Shown piece by piece: positions 17,966 to 25,285 of a stretch of DNA of 64,000 nucleotides. The notes under the pieces were generated by a model that saw only the letters and a list, made by a program, of their open reading frames with translations, was not told the origin of the DNA and made no database searches. The stretch is from assembly GCA_949001935.1 (NCBI GenBank), contig CARJLX010000001.1:248001-312000 (forward strand), in the 5' to 3' direction. Each line of letters begins with the position of its first letter. Position 1 is the first letter of the stretch. This DNA is from an uncultured Eubacteriales bacterium (GTDB lineage Bacteria; Bacillota; Clostridia; Christensenellales; UBA1242). The position numbers and the translations under genes are program-made.

Positions 17966-18886
17966 ATGGAAAAGGTTTTAATATTTACTCATGGTATAGA
18001 TATTGATGGTTATGGTGGGGCGATTTTAGGTTCTTTTGCTTTTGAAAATCCCAAAATTTGCTTTGCTGAAAATTTTAATCTTGATAAGTTATTTCAAGAT
18101 AAATGGAATGATGGTGAATTAGATAAATTTGATAGAATTTTTATCACTGACCATTGTTTAAGTTATGATAAATGTGCAGAGGTAGATAAAGATAAAACCT
18201 TAAGAGCAAAATTGAAGATTTTGGATCATCATGAAGCTCGCAACGATCAAAACGATTTTGATTTTGTTAAGGTAGTTGAAAAAGTAAATGGCAAAAATGT
18301 TTGTGGAACAAGTTTGTTTTATGAATATTTAGTAAATGAGGGATTACTCAATAAAAAACCTTCATTTGATAAATTTGTTGAGCTCACAAGGGCTTATGAC
18401 ACTTGGGATTGGACAAAGAATGGCAATTTGTTGGCTAACGAATTGAATACGCTTGCCCTTGCTATGGGTAGAGAAAAATATATTTTACATATGCAAAATA
18501 AACTTTCAACAGAAAGAGAGTTTGAGTTTTCTCCAGATGACAAGTTGACTATAACAAACTATCAAATTTGGTTTAGAGCTCAACTACAAAATATGGTTGA
18601 AAAAGTTAGAGTTATAAAGTTTGATGGCTATAATGCTGGATATGTGGAAACAAAAGAATTATTTAAAAACGATTTAGCAACAGCTGTTAAAAAATCTAAA
18701 CTAGCAAAAGATGAAGATATAGATTTTATGCTTATGCCTATAACTGATAGAGGTACGGTTTCTCTTAGAAATATAAAAGAAAACTTTGATGTAAATTTAA
18801 TAGCTCTTAGACACGGCGGTGGAGGGCATCCTGGAGCTGCGAGTTTTCCAATAAAAAATCTAAATTTTCATGAAAGTGAACAATAA
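17966..18886 (+). CDS. DHH-family phosphoesterase (NrnB-like)
   Basis: 306 residues. The DHH domain has THGIDIDGYGG (metal-binding Asp), FITDH and LDHHEAR; the DHHA1 domain ends with RHGGGGHPGAASF. The layout is that of nanoRNases/oligoribonucleases such as NrnB (YngD) rather than RecJ, which is longer. The likely role is degrading short RNA or cyclic-dinucleotide products in the cytoplasm; the substrate is inferred only. ATG 17966 follows GAGGGAG; an upstream in-frame codon at 17930 lies within the promoter. Confidence 0.8.
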   Translation: MEKVLIFTHGIDIDGYGGAILGSFAFENPKICFAENFNLDKLFQDKWNDGELDKFDRIFITDHCLSYDKCAEVDKDKTLRAKLKILDHHEARNDQNDFDFVKVVEKVNGKNVCGTSLFYEYLVNEGLLNKKPSFDKFVELTRAYDTWDWTKNGNLLANELNTLALAMGREKYILHMQNKLSTEREFEFSPDDKLTITNYQIWFRAQLQNMVEKVRVIKFDGYNAGYVETKELFKNDLATAVKKSKLAKDEDIDFMLMPITDRGTVSLRNIKENFDVNLIALRHGGGGHPGAASFPIKNLNFHESEQ

Positions 18887-18914
18887 AAGAAGTGCTTATG
18901 TACTTCTTTTTTTT
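18885..18914 (+). terminator. Terminator after the DHH gene
   Basis: AAAAGAAGT (18885-18893) pairs with ACTTCTTTT (18902-18910), followed by more T. The stem begins inside the stop codon. Confidence 0.85.
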
Positions 18915-18937
18915 ATATTAATTTCATATCATATTTT

Positions 18938-19141
18938 ATGGACAAAGACTTGGAAAGAGTGAGGGCAATCCCTAGCGAAGATGTTATTATAGAAGAAAAG
19001 GTAGTGAAAAGTTACGGCGAAAATTATCAAGCGGTGAGGGTTAAAAACAAAATTAATCTTCACAAACTTTTTATTATGGTGTTTAGCTTTTTGTCAGCAG
19101 CAGGGCTAGCATTGTTGGTGCTTGTGTTATGCGGAATTTAA
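18938..19141 (+). CDS. Small membrane protein upstream of the SpoIVFB-like protease
   Basis: 67 residues: a charged N-terminal half (SEDVIIEEKVVKSYGENYQ) and one C-terminal transmembrane helix (LFIMVFSFLSAAGLALLVLVL). No family recognised. It is 37 bases upstream of the site-2 protease gene and probably in the same transcript, the place a regulator such as SpoIVFA would occupy, but I see no sequence similarity to SpoIVFA. No Shine-Dalgarno sequence; a TATCAT box at 18927-18932 would put the mRNA start at the ATG, with a poor -35. Confidence 0.6.
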   Translation: MDKDLERVRAIPSEDVIIEEKVVKSYGENYQAVRVKNKINLHKLFIMVFSFLSAAGLALLVLVLCGI

Positions 19142-19178
19142 GAATTATAGTCAAGTTTTTTATAACGGAGTTTAACAA

Positions 19179-20045
19179 TTGAGAAAATTTTTTATGAATA
19201 TTTCAAAAAAAATTAAAAAATTACCTATTCATCCATCTTTTTTACTTTTGTTTTTATGGTTTGCTGTGACGGGTAATTTTTTGGCTTTTGGCATTTTTGT
19301 AGGCGTTGTTATGACTCATGAATTTGGGCATTATTTTGTTGCTAAAAAACTTGGTTATAAACTTGATTCATTTTTTCTTGCCCCTTATGGAGTTAGTTTA
19401 AGTTATAAAGAGCAGGTGTTCGAAAATAGTGATGAAGCCAAGATTGCTCTTGCCGGACCTTGTGTTAATATTGTGTTATCATTTTTATGTATAGGGCTTT
19501 GGTGGGCTATTCCTGAAAGTTATAATTATACTGATATTTTTGTTAAAGAATCTTTTATGCTAGCTCTCTTCAATCTTCTTCCATCCTATCCTATGGATGG
19601 CGGAAGGGTGATGTTATCTTGTTTATGCAAGGTTATGACAAGAGAAAAAGCAATCAAGCTTATCAAGATTTTTAACCTTGTATTTGCTTTCTTCTTCTTT
19701 GGGTTTTTTGTGTATAGTTGTACTTTTGATTTTAATCCAACATTTGCTCTTGCCTCTGTATTTTTGATTGTTGGTGTTATCCAAACTGGTAGGGAAAGTA
19801 AATATAAAATTATGGCTTTACTAAAAAAGAAAAATAAAAACTATTCTCGACCTCTTATTCTTTATGTGTCTAGCGAAGAAACACTTAACAATGCTTTGAA
19901 ACATATTCAACAAAATCGTTATACAGTTTTTTATGTTGATTTTAATGGAGATAAAACAAAGGTTATTGATGAAAACTTGATTATGAAACTTGCAACCAAA
20001 TTCCCTTTGTATTTTACATTTAATATGATTTTTGTTAAAGAGTGA
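19179..20045 (+). CDS. Site-2 protease, SpoIVFB-like
   Basis: 288 residues, polytopic M50 metalloprotease. HEFGH (HExxH zinc site) lies in the second hydrophobic helix, and the third ligand region is NLLPSYPMDGGR. The C-terminal ~70 residues look like the soluble (CBS-like) part. The size and order match SpoIVFB, which cleaves pro-sigma-K in the mother cell; a complete sigK-like gene is at 42.4 kb, so the pair makes sense. The start is TTG at 19179, 8 bases after ACGGAG. A generic M50 protease is the alternative. Confidence 0.83.
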   Translation: MRKFFMNISKKIKKLPIHPSFLLLFLWFAVTGNFLAFGIFVGVVMTHEFGHYFVAKKLGYKLDSFFLAPYGVSLSYKEQVFENSDEAKIALAGPCVNIVLSFLCIGLWWAIPESYNYTDIFVKESFMLALFNLLPSYPMDGGRVMLSCLCKVMTREKAIKLIKIFNLVFAFFFFGFFVYSCTFDFNPTFALASVFLIVGVIQTGRESKYKIMALLKKKNKNYSRPLILYVSSEETLNNALKHIQQNRYTVFYVDFNGDKTKVIDENLIMKLATKFPLYFTFNMIFVKE

Positions 20046-20056
20046 AGTATAAAAAC

Positions 20057-20131
20057 AAAGCATTTAAAGTCTTTAACAAAGAGTTTAAATGCTTTCTTAG
20101 TTTTTTTACTTTTCTTATCAAGAAAAGTAAA
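20057..20131 (-). repeat. Composite intergenic hairpin repeat, copy 1
   Basis: Hairpin B: AAAGCATTTAAA (20057-20068) / TTTAAATGCTTT (20084-20095), 12 bp perfect. Palindrome A: TTTACTTTTCTT (20105-20116) / AAGAAAAGTAAA (20120-20131), 12 bp perfect. Read on the minus strand the order is A, linker with AAAACTAAG, B. It lies between converging genes and may also act as terminator. Confidence 0.8.
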
Positions 20132-20135
20132 GCAA

Positions 20136-20579
20136 TTAATCCAAATAAGGAATAAGGCGTTCAATGCTATTCCGCTCAAGTTCTTTGAGTTTAGAAAGAA
20201 GTTCGTCTATTTCTTTACTTATTCCAATATGGTCTTTTTCGTCTTTTATGCACGTTATAATACCCATAAACGTACCGAGTAGTAAAAGCTCAGCGATTTT
20301 GCGATTAGATTTATCCATTATTGTAGACATGTTAACTGAAGCCCAAAGTCTAGATTTTTCAAACCAATTATTATCTTTTATTGGTTGAATTTTTTCAGCC
20401 TTAGCAAACAATTCGCATTCGTTTGCTATAATTTGATATTCGTCTTGTAAAAGTGCGAGTTCTTTTTTAAAAGTGTCATCTTCAACCTTTGTCATAATAT
20501 CTTCCAAACTTTGTATTCCTGTGCGAGTATTTTGATAAACTGCATTAAGATAATCTACTATAAGTTCTTTGTTGTCCAT
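20136..20579 (-). CDS. Small all-helical protein, possibly ferritin-like, unknown function
   Basis: 147 residues, almost wholly helical, with four amphipathic stretches (VYQNTRTGIQSLEDIM, LALLQDEYQIIANECELFAKAEK, LWASVNMSTIMDKSNRK, IDELLSKLKELERNSIERLI). This looks like a four-helix bundle of the kind found in ferritin-like or DUF2383-type proteins of spore formers, though the Glu/His metal pattern is not convincing. RBS AAGGAGG is strong. It sits in the 3' arm of a small inverted repeat (20587-20593 / 20609-20615), which could mask it. Confidence 0.6.
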   Translation of the reverse strand: MDNKELIVDYLNAVYQNTRTGIQSLEDIMTKVEDDTFKKELALLQDEYQIIANECELFAKAEKIQPIKDNNWFEKSRLWASVNMSTIMDKSNRKIAELLLLGTFMGIITCIKDEKDHIGISKEIDELLSKLKELERNSIERLIPYLD

Positions 20580-20586
20580 TTTGCCT

Positions 20587-20615
20587 CCTTGAAATTAATT
20601 TGTTCAAATTCAAGG
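20587..20615 (-). promoter_or_regulatory. Inverted repeat overlapping the RBS of the helical-protein gene
   Basis: CCTTGAA (20587-20593) is complementary to TTCAAGG (20609-20615) with a 15-base loop; in the mRNA the 3' arm includes the first bases of AAGGAGG. A -10-like TATAAT lies just upstream on the minus strand. Possible occlusion of the ribosome site. Confidence 0.4.
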
Positions 20616-20626
20616 ATTATATACAT

Positions 20627-20664
20627 AAAATAAAAATCACAAGAAGTTTTCTTATGATTTTTTT
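20627..20664 (-). terminator. Terminator of the broken gene at 20663-21175
   Basis: Arms 20632-20645 and 20649-20662 (AAAAATCA.AAGAA type, one mismatch), with a U-run on the minus strand, just after the second stop codon. Confidence 0.7.
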
Positions 20665-21175
20665 AACTTAATTGATAAATTCCTTCATTAAAATATGCTT
20701 GAATGATGTTTCCCTCAGTTTTCTTACCATCTTTATTTATGTATTCGCGTTTTTTAGTTTCTGTCGCTAAGACACCTGTTATAGAAGCTCCAAAAATTGT
20801 TCCTAAGGAAAGTGCAACCTTGCCTACAAATTTTAAATTGTCATTTATATTTATTTGCTTTGCATAAGCACTAGAATAAAATACATTATGTAAATATGTT
20901 TCAACATCATAATAGATGTCTGATTATTTAATATAATTTGCATCTGAAATTTTTTGGCTAGCTTTTAATTCTTCAAGTTTATCAATATTATGCTGTCTTT
21001 CATTTAATGTTTGTACATATGCCTCAGAGTTTTGAAAATCTTCATATAAATTATTCAAATTATTTTCTGCAACTGCAACACATGCTACTCCTGATGCAAA
21101 TATAACTGGAGCTGGAGCACACATTGCAATGGCTGTTAAAATTTTAACTGTACCAATAAATTTATTTTTCTTCAT
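20663..21175 (-). pseudogene. Membrane-protein gene interrupted by an in-frame TAA
   Basis: From ATG 21175 the frame runs 83 codons (signal-like helix, then a polar segment ending DANYIK), meets TAA at 20926-20924, and continues open in the same frame for 86 more codons (SDIYYDVETY..., a second hydrophobic segment FVGKVALSLGTIFGASITG, ending YQLS) to a TAA directly before a terminator. A strong RBS (AGAGAGGATAGA) and promoter precede it, and nothing starts the second half. The simplest reading is one ~170-residue gene with a single nonsense change. The family is unknown. It could instead be a functional 83-residue product or involve readthrough. Confidence 0.7.
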
Positions 21176-21199
21176 TCTATCCTCTCTTTTATATAAAAT

Positions 21200-21228
21200 A
21201 ATATAATATATGAGAATACTAAAGTCAA
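21200..21228 (-). promoter_or_regulatory. Promoter of the interrupted gene
   Basis: On the minus strand TTGACT (21228-21223), 17-base spacer, TATATT (21205-21200). Predicted start near 21193, with the RBS between it and ATG 21175. Confidence 0.65.
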
Positions 21229-21298
21229 TACTTAATTTTTATATAATAAATTGAAAATTAAGTTGTATATAATTTAAACTCTTGCAAAAAATATTTGT

Positions 21299-22705
21299 AT
21301 GAAATTATCAACTAAAATTTTTATTGCTTTGTTTGTTTTAACATTGATTCCTTCGGTTTGGCTAGGCCAATACTTTTTGGCTGGAATAATCCCAACCGAT
21401 AATGGCTTTACATTTAACTTTTCTGTTTTAGGTATAATTGGAATAGTAGTTATGATTATTAATCAAATTTTTGGGGGAATATTATTCTTTAGATTTCTTC
21501 GTTCACTTTCTCTTCCTAAAGCTATATTTTTTTCAGTTGTGCCTTTAACTATTGTTTATGGTATTTTAGTGTTTTTAATAGCAGATATAACTCGATATGA
21601 CAATGCTACAGCAAAGTCTGTTAGAATGCTTCTTAATCTTGAAAAGGGGAATAGTTATAACACAATACTTTGGGCGGTGCTTTTAAGTGTTGTGTATATT
21701 TCAGCGTTATTCTTAATATTTTTACTTCTTTGCAAACCAGTTTCTCGCATGGAAAAAATTGTTAATCGTCTTAGTGATGGAAAAGTTAAAGACCCTCATT
21801 TTAAACTTGGAGGAGGCAAACAATTTAAAGAAATTGAACATAGTTTGAATAAAATAAATTACAACTATAATGCTAAAGATAATGCAATTAAGCAAAATGA
21901 TCTTGAAATTAAGAAATTTATTCCTAAAGAATTCTTTAAATTTTTAGGTAAAAATAATATTGCTGAACTTGAACTTGGACAACAAGTAAAAAAACATTCC
22001 ACTACTTTATTTTGTGATTTGAAATCTAATAAAAGTAGTGAAAAAATAAGTTTGGAAGATAACTTTAATTTTATAAGTTCATACATGAATACAGTTTCAC
22101 CGATTATAAAACGCTATGGTGGTTTTGTTGATAAATATCTAGGAGACGGGGTTCTAGCTGTCTTTTCTCATCCAGAGAATGCTCTTGATTGTGCTCATCA
22201 AATTGTGAAAGCTATCGAAATTAAAAATAAGTCACGCAATGATTTTAAAGTTGAAAGCAGTATAAGTTTACATACTGGTGATGTTATATTTGGCATAATT
22301 GGAGATGAAGACAGATTGACTCCAACTATTGTTAGTGATGTGGTTTCATTTGTAGAAAGACAAAATCAAATTAACACACTTTTAGGAAGTAAATTGATAT
22401 TTACAAAAACTTTGCTTAGCGAATTGCCAACTAGATATAAATTATATTATCGCTATGTTGGTTCACTCAGTGATAAAACTTTAGGACAGATTGCGATATT
22501 TGAAAGTTTAGAAGTTTATTCAAAAGATAAGCGAGAAAAATTAGCGTCTTTAAAAAGCAATTTTGAGCAAGGCGTAAGAGATTATAATGATTGTAAATTT
22601 GAAGAAGCTAAAAATAATCTTGCCGAGGTTTTAAGATATGTTTCAGATGATAAACCAAGTTATATATACTTTAACAGAGCAAGTGAAAGGATTGAGAATA
22701 AATAG
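21299..22705 (+). CDS. Membrane-bound class III nucleotide cyclase-like protein
   Basis: 468 residues. Four hydrophobic helices (residues ~5-30, 38-62, 75-100, 117-143) are followed by a HAMP-like stretch (CKPVSRMEKIVNRLSDGKV) and a cyclase homology domain. The latter shows LFCDLKS (metal Asp), IIKRYGGFVDKYLGDGVLAVF (second metal Asp) and HTGDVIFGIIG. The usual VN.A.RLQ helix carrying the transition-state Asn and Arg reads DVVSFVERQNQ, so the Asn is replaced. About 60 residues with a TPR-like ending (FEEAKNNLAEVLRYV) follow. Activity is uncertain. No clear RBS; ATG 21299 gives a plausible first helix. Confidence 0.75.
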   Translation: MKLSTKIFIALFVLTLIPSVWLGQYFLAGIIPTDNGFTFNFSVLGIIGIVVMIINQIFGGILFFRFLRSLSLPKAIFFSVVPLTIVYGILVFLIADITRYDNATAKSVRMLLNLEKGNSYNTILWAVLLSVVYISALFLIFLLLCKPVSRMEKIVNRLSDGKVKDPHFKLGGGKQFKEIEHSLNKINYNYNAKDNAIKQNDLEIKKFIPKEFFKFLGKNNIAELELGQQVKKHSTTLFCDLKSNKSSEKISLEDNFNFISSYMNTVSPIIKRYGGFVDKYLGDGVLAVFSHPENALDCAHQIVKAIEIKNKSRNDFKVESSISLHTGDVIFGIIGDEDRLTPTIVSDVVSFVERQNQINTLLGSKLIFTKTLLSELPTRYKLYYRYVGSLSDKTLGQIAIFESLEVYSKDKREKLASLKSNFEQGVRDYNDCKFEEAKNNLAEVLRYVSDDKPSYIYFNRASERIENK

Positions 22706-22731
22706 AAAGTGCCACTGGCACTTTTTTTAAA
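22706..22731 (+). terminator. Terminator after the cyclase-like gene
   Basis: AAAGTGCC (22706-22713), loop ACT, GGCACTTT (22717-22724) and T-run. Confidence 0.9.
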
Positions 22732-22741
22732 ATTAATTTGA

Positions 22742-22770
22742 TTGACAATTGAGTTAATTGGTGATATTAT
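22742..22770 (+). promoter_or_regulatory. Consensus promoter placing the transcript start on the ATG at 22777
   Basis: TTGACA (22742-22747), 17-base spacer, extended -10 TGaTATTAT (-10 22765-22770). The position 7 bases downstream is 22777, the A of the start codon. No Shine-Dalgarno sequence. Confidence 0.85.
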
Positions 22771-22776
22771 TTTTAC

Positions 22777-23286
22777 ATGAATATAAAAAGGCGAACAAAG
22801 TTTAAAACTTGTCCTCGTTGTGGAATGAAGATGCTTGATAGTGTACCAACTTGTGAAGAATGTGGGCTTGTTTTTGAACGCCTTAATTTTGCAACAAATA
22901 AAGATGCGAAAAGAAAGATTAAGCGAGGTGATAGAGAGTATATTATAAGAACTCGCAAATTGCCAAGTGATGTTAAGTATTGGAAATTGTTATTGCTTGT
23001 TATCTTTACTGGTTTGATGGGCGGGCATAATTATTATGTGGGTAGATATTTGCGGGGTGCGATTTTTTCTATACTTTTCACAATAACAATTGTTTGTTGT
23101 GTTTTGAATTCATATATTGTTTCTCATTTTCCGCAATGGATGGAACTTATCGGTGCTTTATTAATAGGGCCTTTTGGATTATGTTGGTTATTTGATGTCA
23201 CTCTTGTTTTAATGAGAAAATTTAGAGTGCCTATTGCTATCGACCTTGAGAAGCAGGATTTTGATGAAGTTATAAAGGAAAAATAA
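22777..23286 (+). CDS. Zinc-ribbon plus TM2-domain membrane protein
   Basis: 169 residues. The N-terminus has a zinc ribbon (CPRCG at ~12-16, CEECG at ~26-30). From ~residue 65 there is a TM2 domain: two or three helices with the family pattern FTGLMGGHNYYVGRYLRGAIF and GLCWLFDVTLVLMRKF. The function of TM2 proteins is generally unknown. Predicted leaderless mRNA from a near-perfect promoter. mnmA starts one base after its stop, so both genes probably share this transcript. Confidence 0.85.
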   Translation: MNIKRRTKFKTCPRCGMKMLDSVPTCEECGLVFERLNFATNKDAKRKIKRGDREYIIRTRKLPSDVKYWKLLLLVIFTGLMGGHNYYVGRYLRGAIFSILFTITIVCCVLNSYIVSHFPQWMELIGALLIGPFGLCWLFDVTLVLMRKFRVPIAIDLEKQDFDEVIKEK

Positions 23287-23287
23287 A

Positions 23288-24364
23288 ATGAAGATTGTAG
23301 TTGGAATAAGTGGTGGTGTTGACTCTTCTGTTGCTGCATATTTATTGAAGCAAAAAGGTCATGAAGTTATAGGCTTGTTTATGGTAAATTGGGAAGAAAA
23401 AGACGGCACTTGCACGGCGGAAGAGGATTTTGAAGATGTTAAAAGGGTATGTAATAAAATAGGAATACCTTACTTTTCTGTTAACTATGCAAAGGAATAT
23501 TATGACCGCGTATTTACATATTTTTTGGATGAATATAAAAAGGGAAGAACCCCAAATCCAGATGTATTATGTAACCGAGAGGTTAAATTTGGACCTTTCT
23601 TAGAGCAGGCTAAAAAGCTTGGTGCAGACTTTATTGCAACAGGTCATTATGCCAAAAAGATAGAAAAGGATGGAAAATTTTATCTTGCAAAAGCAGATGA
23701 TTTAAATAAAGACCAATCATATTTTTTAAATCAACTTAGTCAAGAGCAACTTGCAAGTGTTATTTTCCCTTTGGAAAATATTGAAAAACCAGAAGTTCGA
23801 AAGATAGCCAATGAACTTGAATTATCAAATGCTAATAAAAAAGATTCCACGGGAATTTGCTTTATAGGTGAGCGTAATTTTAGAAATTTCTTAAAAGAAT
23901 TTTTACCTGCTCAACCAGGAGATATTGTAGATACAACAGGGCGAATAGTTGGTCGTCATGAAGGTCTTATGTATTACACCTTGGGTCAACGCCGAGGGCT
24001 TAATATTGGAGGCATGAAAGGTGGAAATGGAGAACGCTGGTTCGTTCTTAACAAAGATTTAGAGAATAATATTCTTTTGGTTTCACAAGGGGAGGATGAC
24101 CTTTTGTTTAGTGATGGTTTATTTGCTACTGACTTTAATTGGATTCCAGAGAAGCCAGAAATTAAGGGATTTGATTGTCTTGCAAAATTTCGTTATCGTC
24201 AACCAGACCAAAAGGTACATGTGACTATTTTGGGAGAAAGAGAAATTAAGGTTGATTTTGTCGAAAAGCAAAGAGCAATCACTCCTGGACAGTTTGTTGT
24301 GCTTTATGATGAAAACGGCATTTGTTATGGCGGTGGAATTATTGATAAATCTTATAAAAAATAA
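23288..24364 (+). CDS. mnmA: tRNA 2-thiouridylase MnmA
   Basis: 358 residues. It thiolates U34 of tRNA Lys/Glu/Gln. PP-loop ATP site ISGGVDSSVAA at the N-terminus. The catalytic Cys pair is in TPNPDVLCNREVKF (~residue 98) and DSTGICFIGERNF (~residue 197). GLNIGGMKGG and the C-terminal barrel with CLAKFRYRQPDQ follow. RBS AAGGAAAAATAAA. Linked to the TM2 gene by a one-base gap. No cysteine desulfurase gene is adjacent in this window. Confidence 0.96.
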   Translation: MKIVVGISGGVDSSVAAYLLKQKGHEVIGLFMVNWEEKDGTCTAEEDFEDVKRVCNKIGIPYFSVNYAKEYYDRVFTYFLDEYKKGRTPNPDVLCNREVKFGPFLEQAKKLGADFIATGHYAKKIEKDGKFYLAKADDLNKDQSYFLNQLSQEQLASVIFPLENIEKPEVRKIANELELSNANKKDSTGICFIGERNFRNFLKEFLPAQPGDIVDTTGRIVGRHEGLMYYTLGQRRGLNIGGMKGGNGERWFVLNKDLENNILLVSQGEDDLLFSDGLFATDFNWIPEKPEIKGFDCLAKFRYRQPDQKVHVTILGEREIKVDFVEKQRAITPGQFVVLYDENGICYGGGIIDKSYKK

Positions 24365-24393
24365 AAAACTACTGCATATAGCAGTAGTTTTTT
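24365..24393. terminator. Bidirectional terminator between mnmA and the collagen-like gene
   Basis: AAAAAACTACTGC pairs with GCAGTAGTTTTTT around a 5-base loop (13 bp perfect), with A- and T-runs on both sides of the convergence. Confidence 0.92.
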
Positions 24394-25111
24394 AAGCTAT
24401 TTTTAAAATCACTAAATAACCATTTATTTCATCATTATCTAAAAAATTAACTGGACCGCCTGATACAATTTGAATATTTAAAGTACTATTTATTGAAGTT
24501 GTCTCAATAATAGCACTTGCATTTATCATTGTATTATTTTCTAAACCTCTTGCAGTTCCTGTCACTTCAACTCCGTTAAGGTAAAGAGACACATGATCGT
24601 TTGCAGTTGCACTAGAAGCAGCATACACACCATAATCAATTGAATAAAAACCTGTTTGAGGAAGAGTGACAACGCCTGTTGTGGTGTTTATTGTCATTCC
24701 ACTTGCTTCAAGTGTGTTTGTAAGAGGGAACGAAGTATTGTCTACCAATTGAGATGCAGTTGTATAAAAACTACCAAAACTAGAACTAACAGCAGTTCCT
24801 GTTGCTCCAGTAGCACCTGTTGCTCCAGTGGCCCCAGTCGCCCCAGTAGGACCTTGTATTCCTTGAATACCTTGAACGCCTTGAGGCCCAGTTGGACCTA
24901 TTGGTCCAGTAGGCCCAGTTGGACCTGTAATAGCTGGACCAGTCCCTGCAGGGCCGGTAGCACCAGTGGGGCCTGTTGGTCCTGTAAGCCCAGCAGGACC
25001 AGTAGCTCCAGTTGGACCACTAACAATTACGATATGTTTATCACAACAGTTGTTTGGTTGAGGATGAGAACAACAATGATTGTTTTGATTGCAACAATTT
25101 CTAAAGAACAT
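24392..25111 (-). CDS. Collagen-like exosporium/spore-surface protein (BclA-like)
   Basis: 239 residues in three parts. A Cys-rich N-terminus (CCNQNNHCC, NNCC; ~residues 1-25) suits cross-linking to a spore surface. Then come ~75 residues of Gly-X-Thr/Pro triplets (GPTGATGPAG..., GATGATGATGATG), a collagen-type triple helix likely to be O-glycosylated. The C-terminal ~130 residues (FYTTASQLVDNTS, TGFYSIDYGVYAASS) match the jelly-roll trimer domain of BclA-like proteins. This fits a spore former. RBS CAGGAGATAAAA. A perfect palindrome lies upstream (25140-25158). Confidence 0.88.
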   Translation of the reverse strand: MFFRNCCNQNNHCCSHPQPNNCCDKHIVIVSGPTGATGPAGLTGPTGPTGATGPAGTGPAITGPTGPTGPIGPTGPQGVQGIQGIQGPTGATGATGATGATGATGTAVSSSFGSFYTTASQLVDNTSFPLTNTLEASGMTINTTTGVVTLPQTGFYSIDYGVYAASSATANDHVSLYLNGVEVTGTARGLENNTMINASAIIETTSINSTLNIQIVSGGPVNFLDNDEINGYLVILKIA

Positions 25112-25139
25112 TTTTATCTCCTGTATAGTGTGATTACGG

Positions 25140-25158
25140 TAATGTAATCATTACATTA
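25140..25158. promoter_or_regulatory. Palindrome upstream of the collagen-like gene
   Basis: TAATGTAAT and ATTACATTA, 9-bp arms around a single C. On the minus strand CATATAATG overlaps its upstream edge and resembles the CATA-N3-TA -10 of mother-cell sigma-K promoters. It could be an operator or part of a sporulation promoter. Confidence 0.45.
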
Positions 25159-25230
25159 TATGTTTTTGTCTTTTAAGATGTGAATGGTTGAAATTTGTCG
25201 AAAAAATATTAAATATATCAAAATTGGGTA

Positions 25231-25259
25231 TTGACAACATGTGGTTTATAGTGTAAAAT
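25231..25259 (+). promoter_or_regulatory. Promoter of the gene at 25286
   Basis: TTGACA (25231-25236), 17-base spacer, TAAAAT (25254-25259); predicted start near 25266, followed by the RBS GGAGG. Confidence 0.8.
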
Positions 25260-25285
25260 TAGTTATAATTTGATTGGAGGAAGAG

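Noticed and set aside
20924..20926. Selenocysteine or pyrrolysine readthrough at the in-frame stop
   Set aside because: The codon is TAA, not TGA or TAG, and no SECIS-like hairpin was seen.
24780..24990. Tandem repeat mistaken for CRISPR or VNTR
   Set aside because: It encodes the collagen Gly-X-Thr triplets in frame; no spacer-repeat structure.
24656..25147. Plus-strand ORF rich in Ser/Cys/Arg opposite the collagen gene
   Set aside because: It is an antisense shadow of the Gly-X-Thr repeats; no promoter or RBS.
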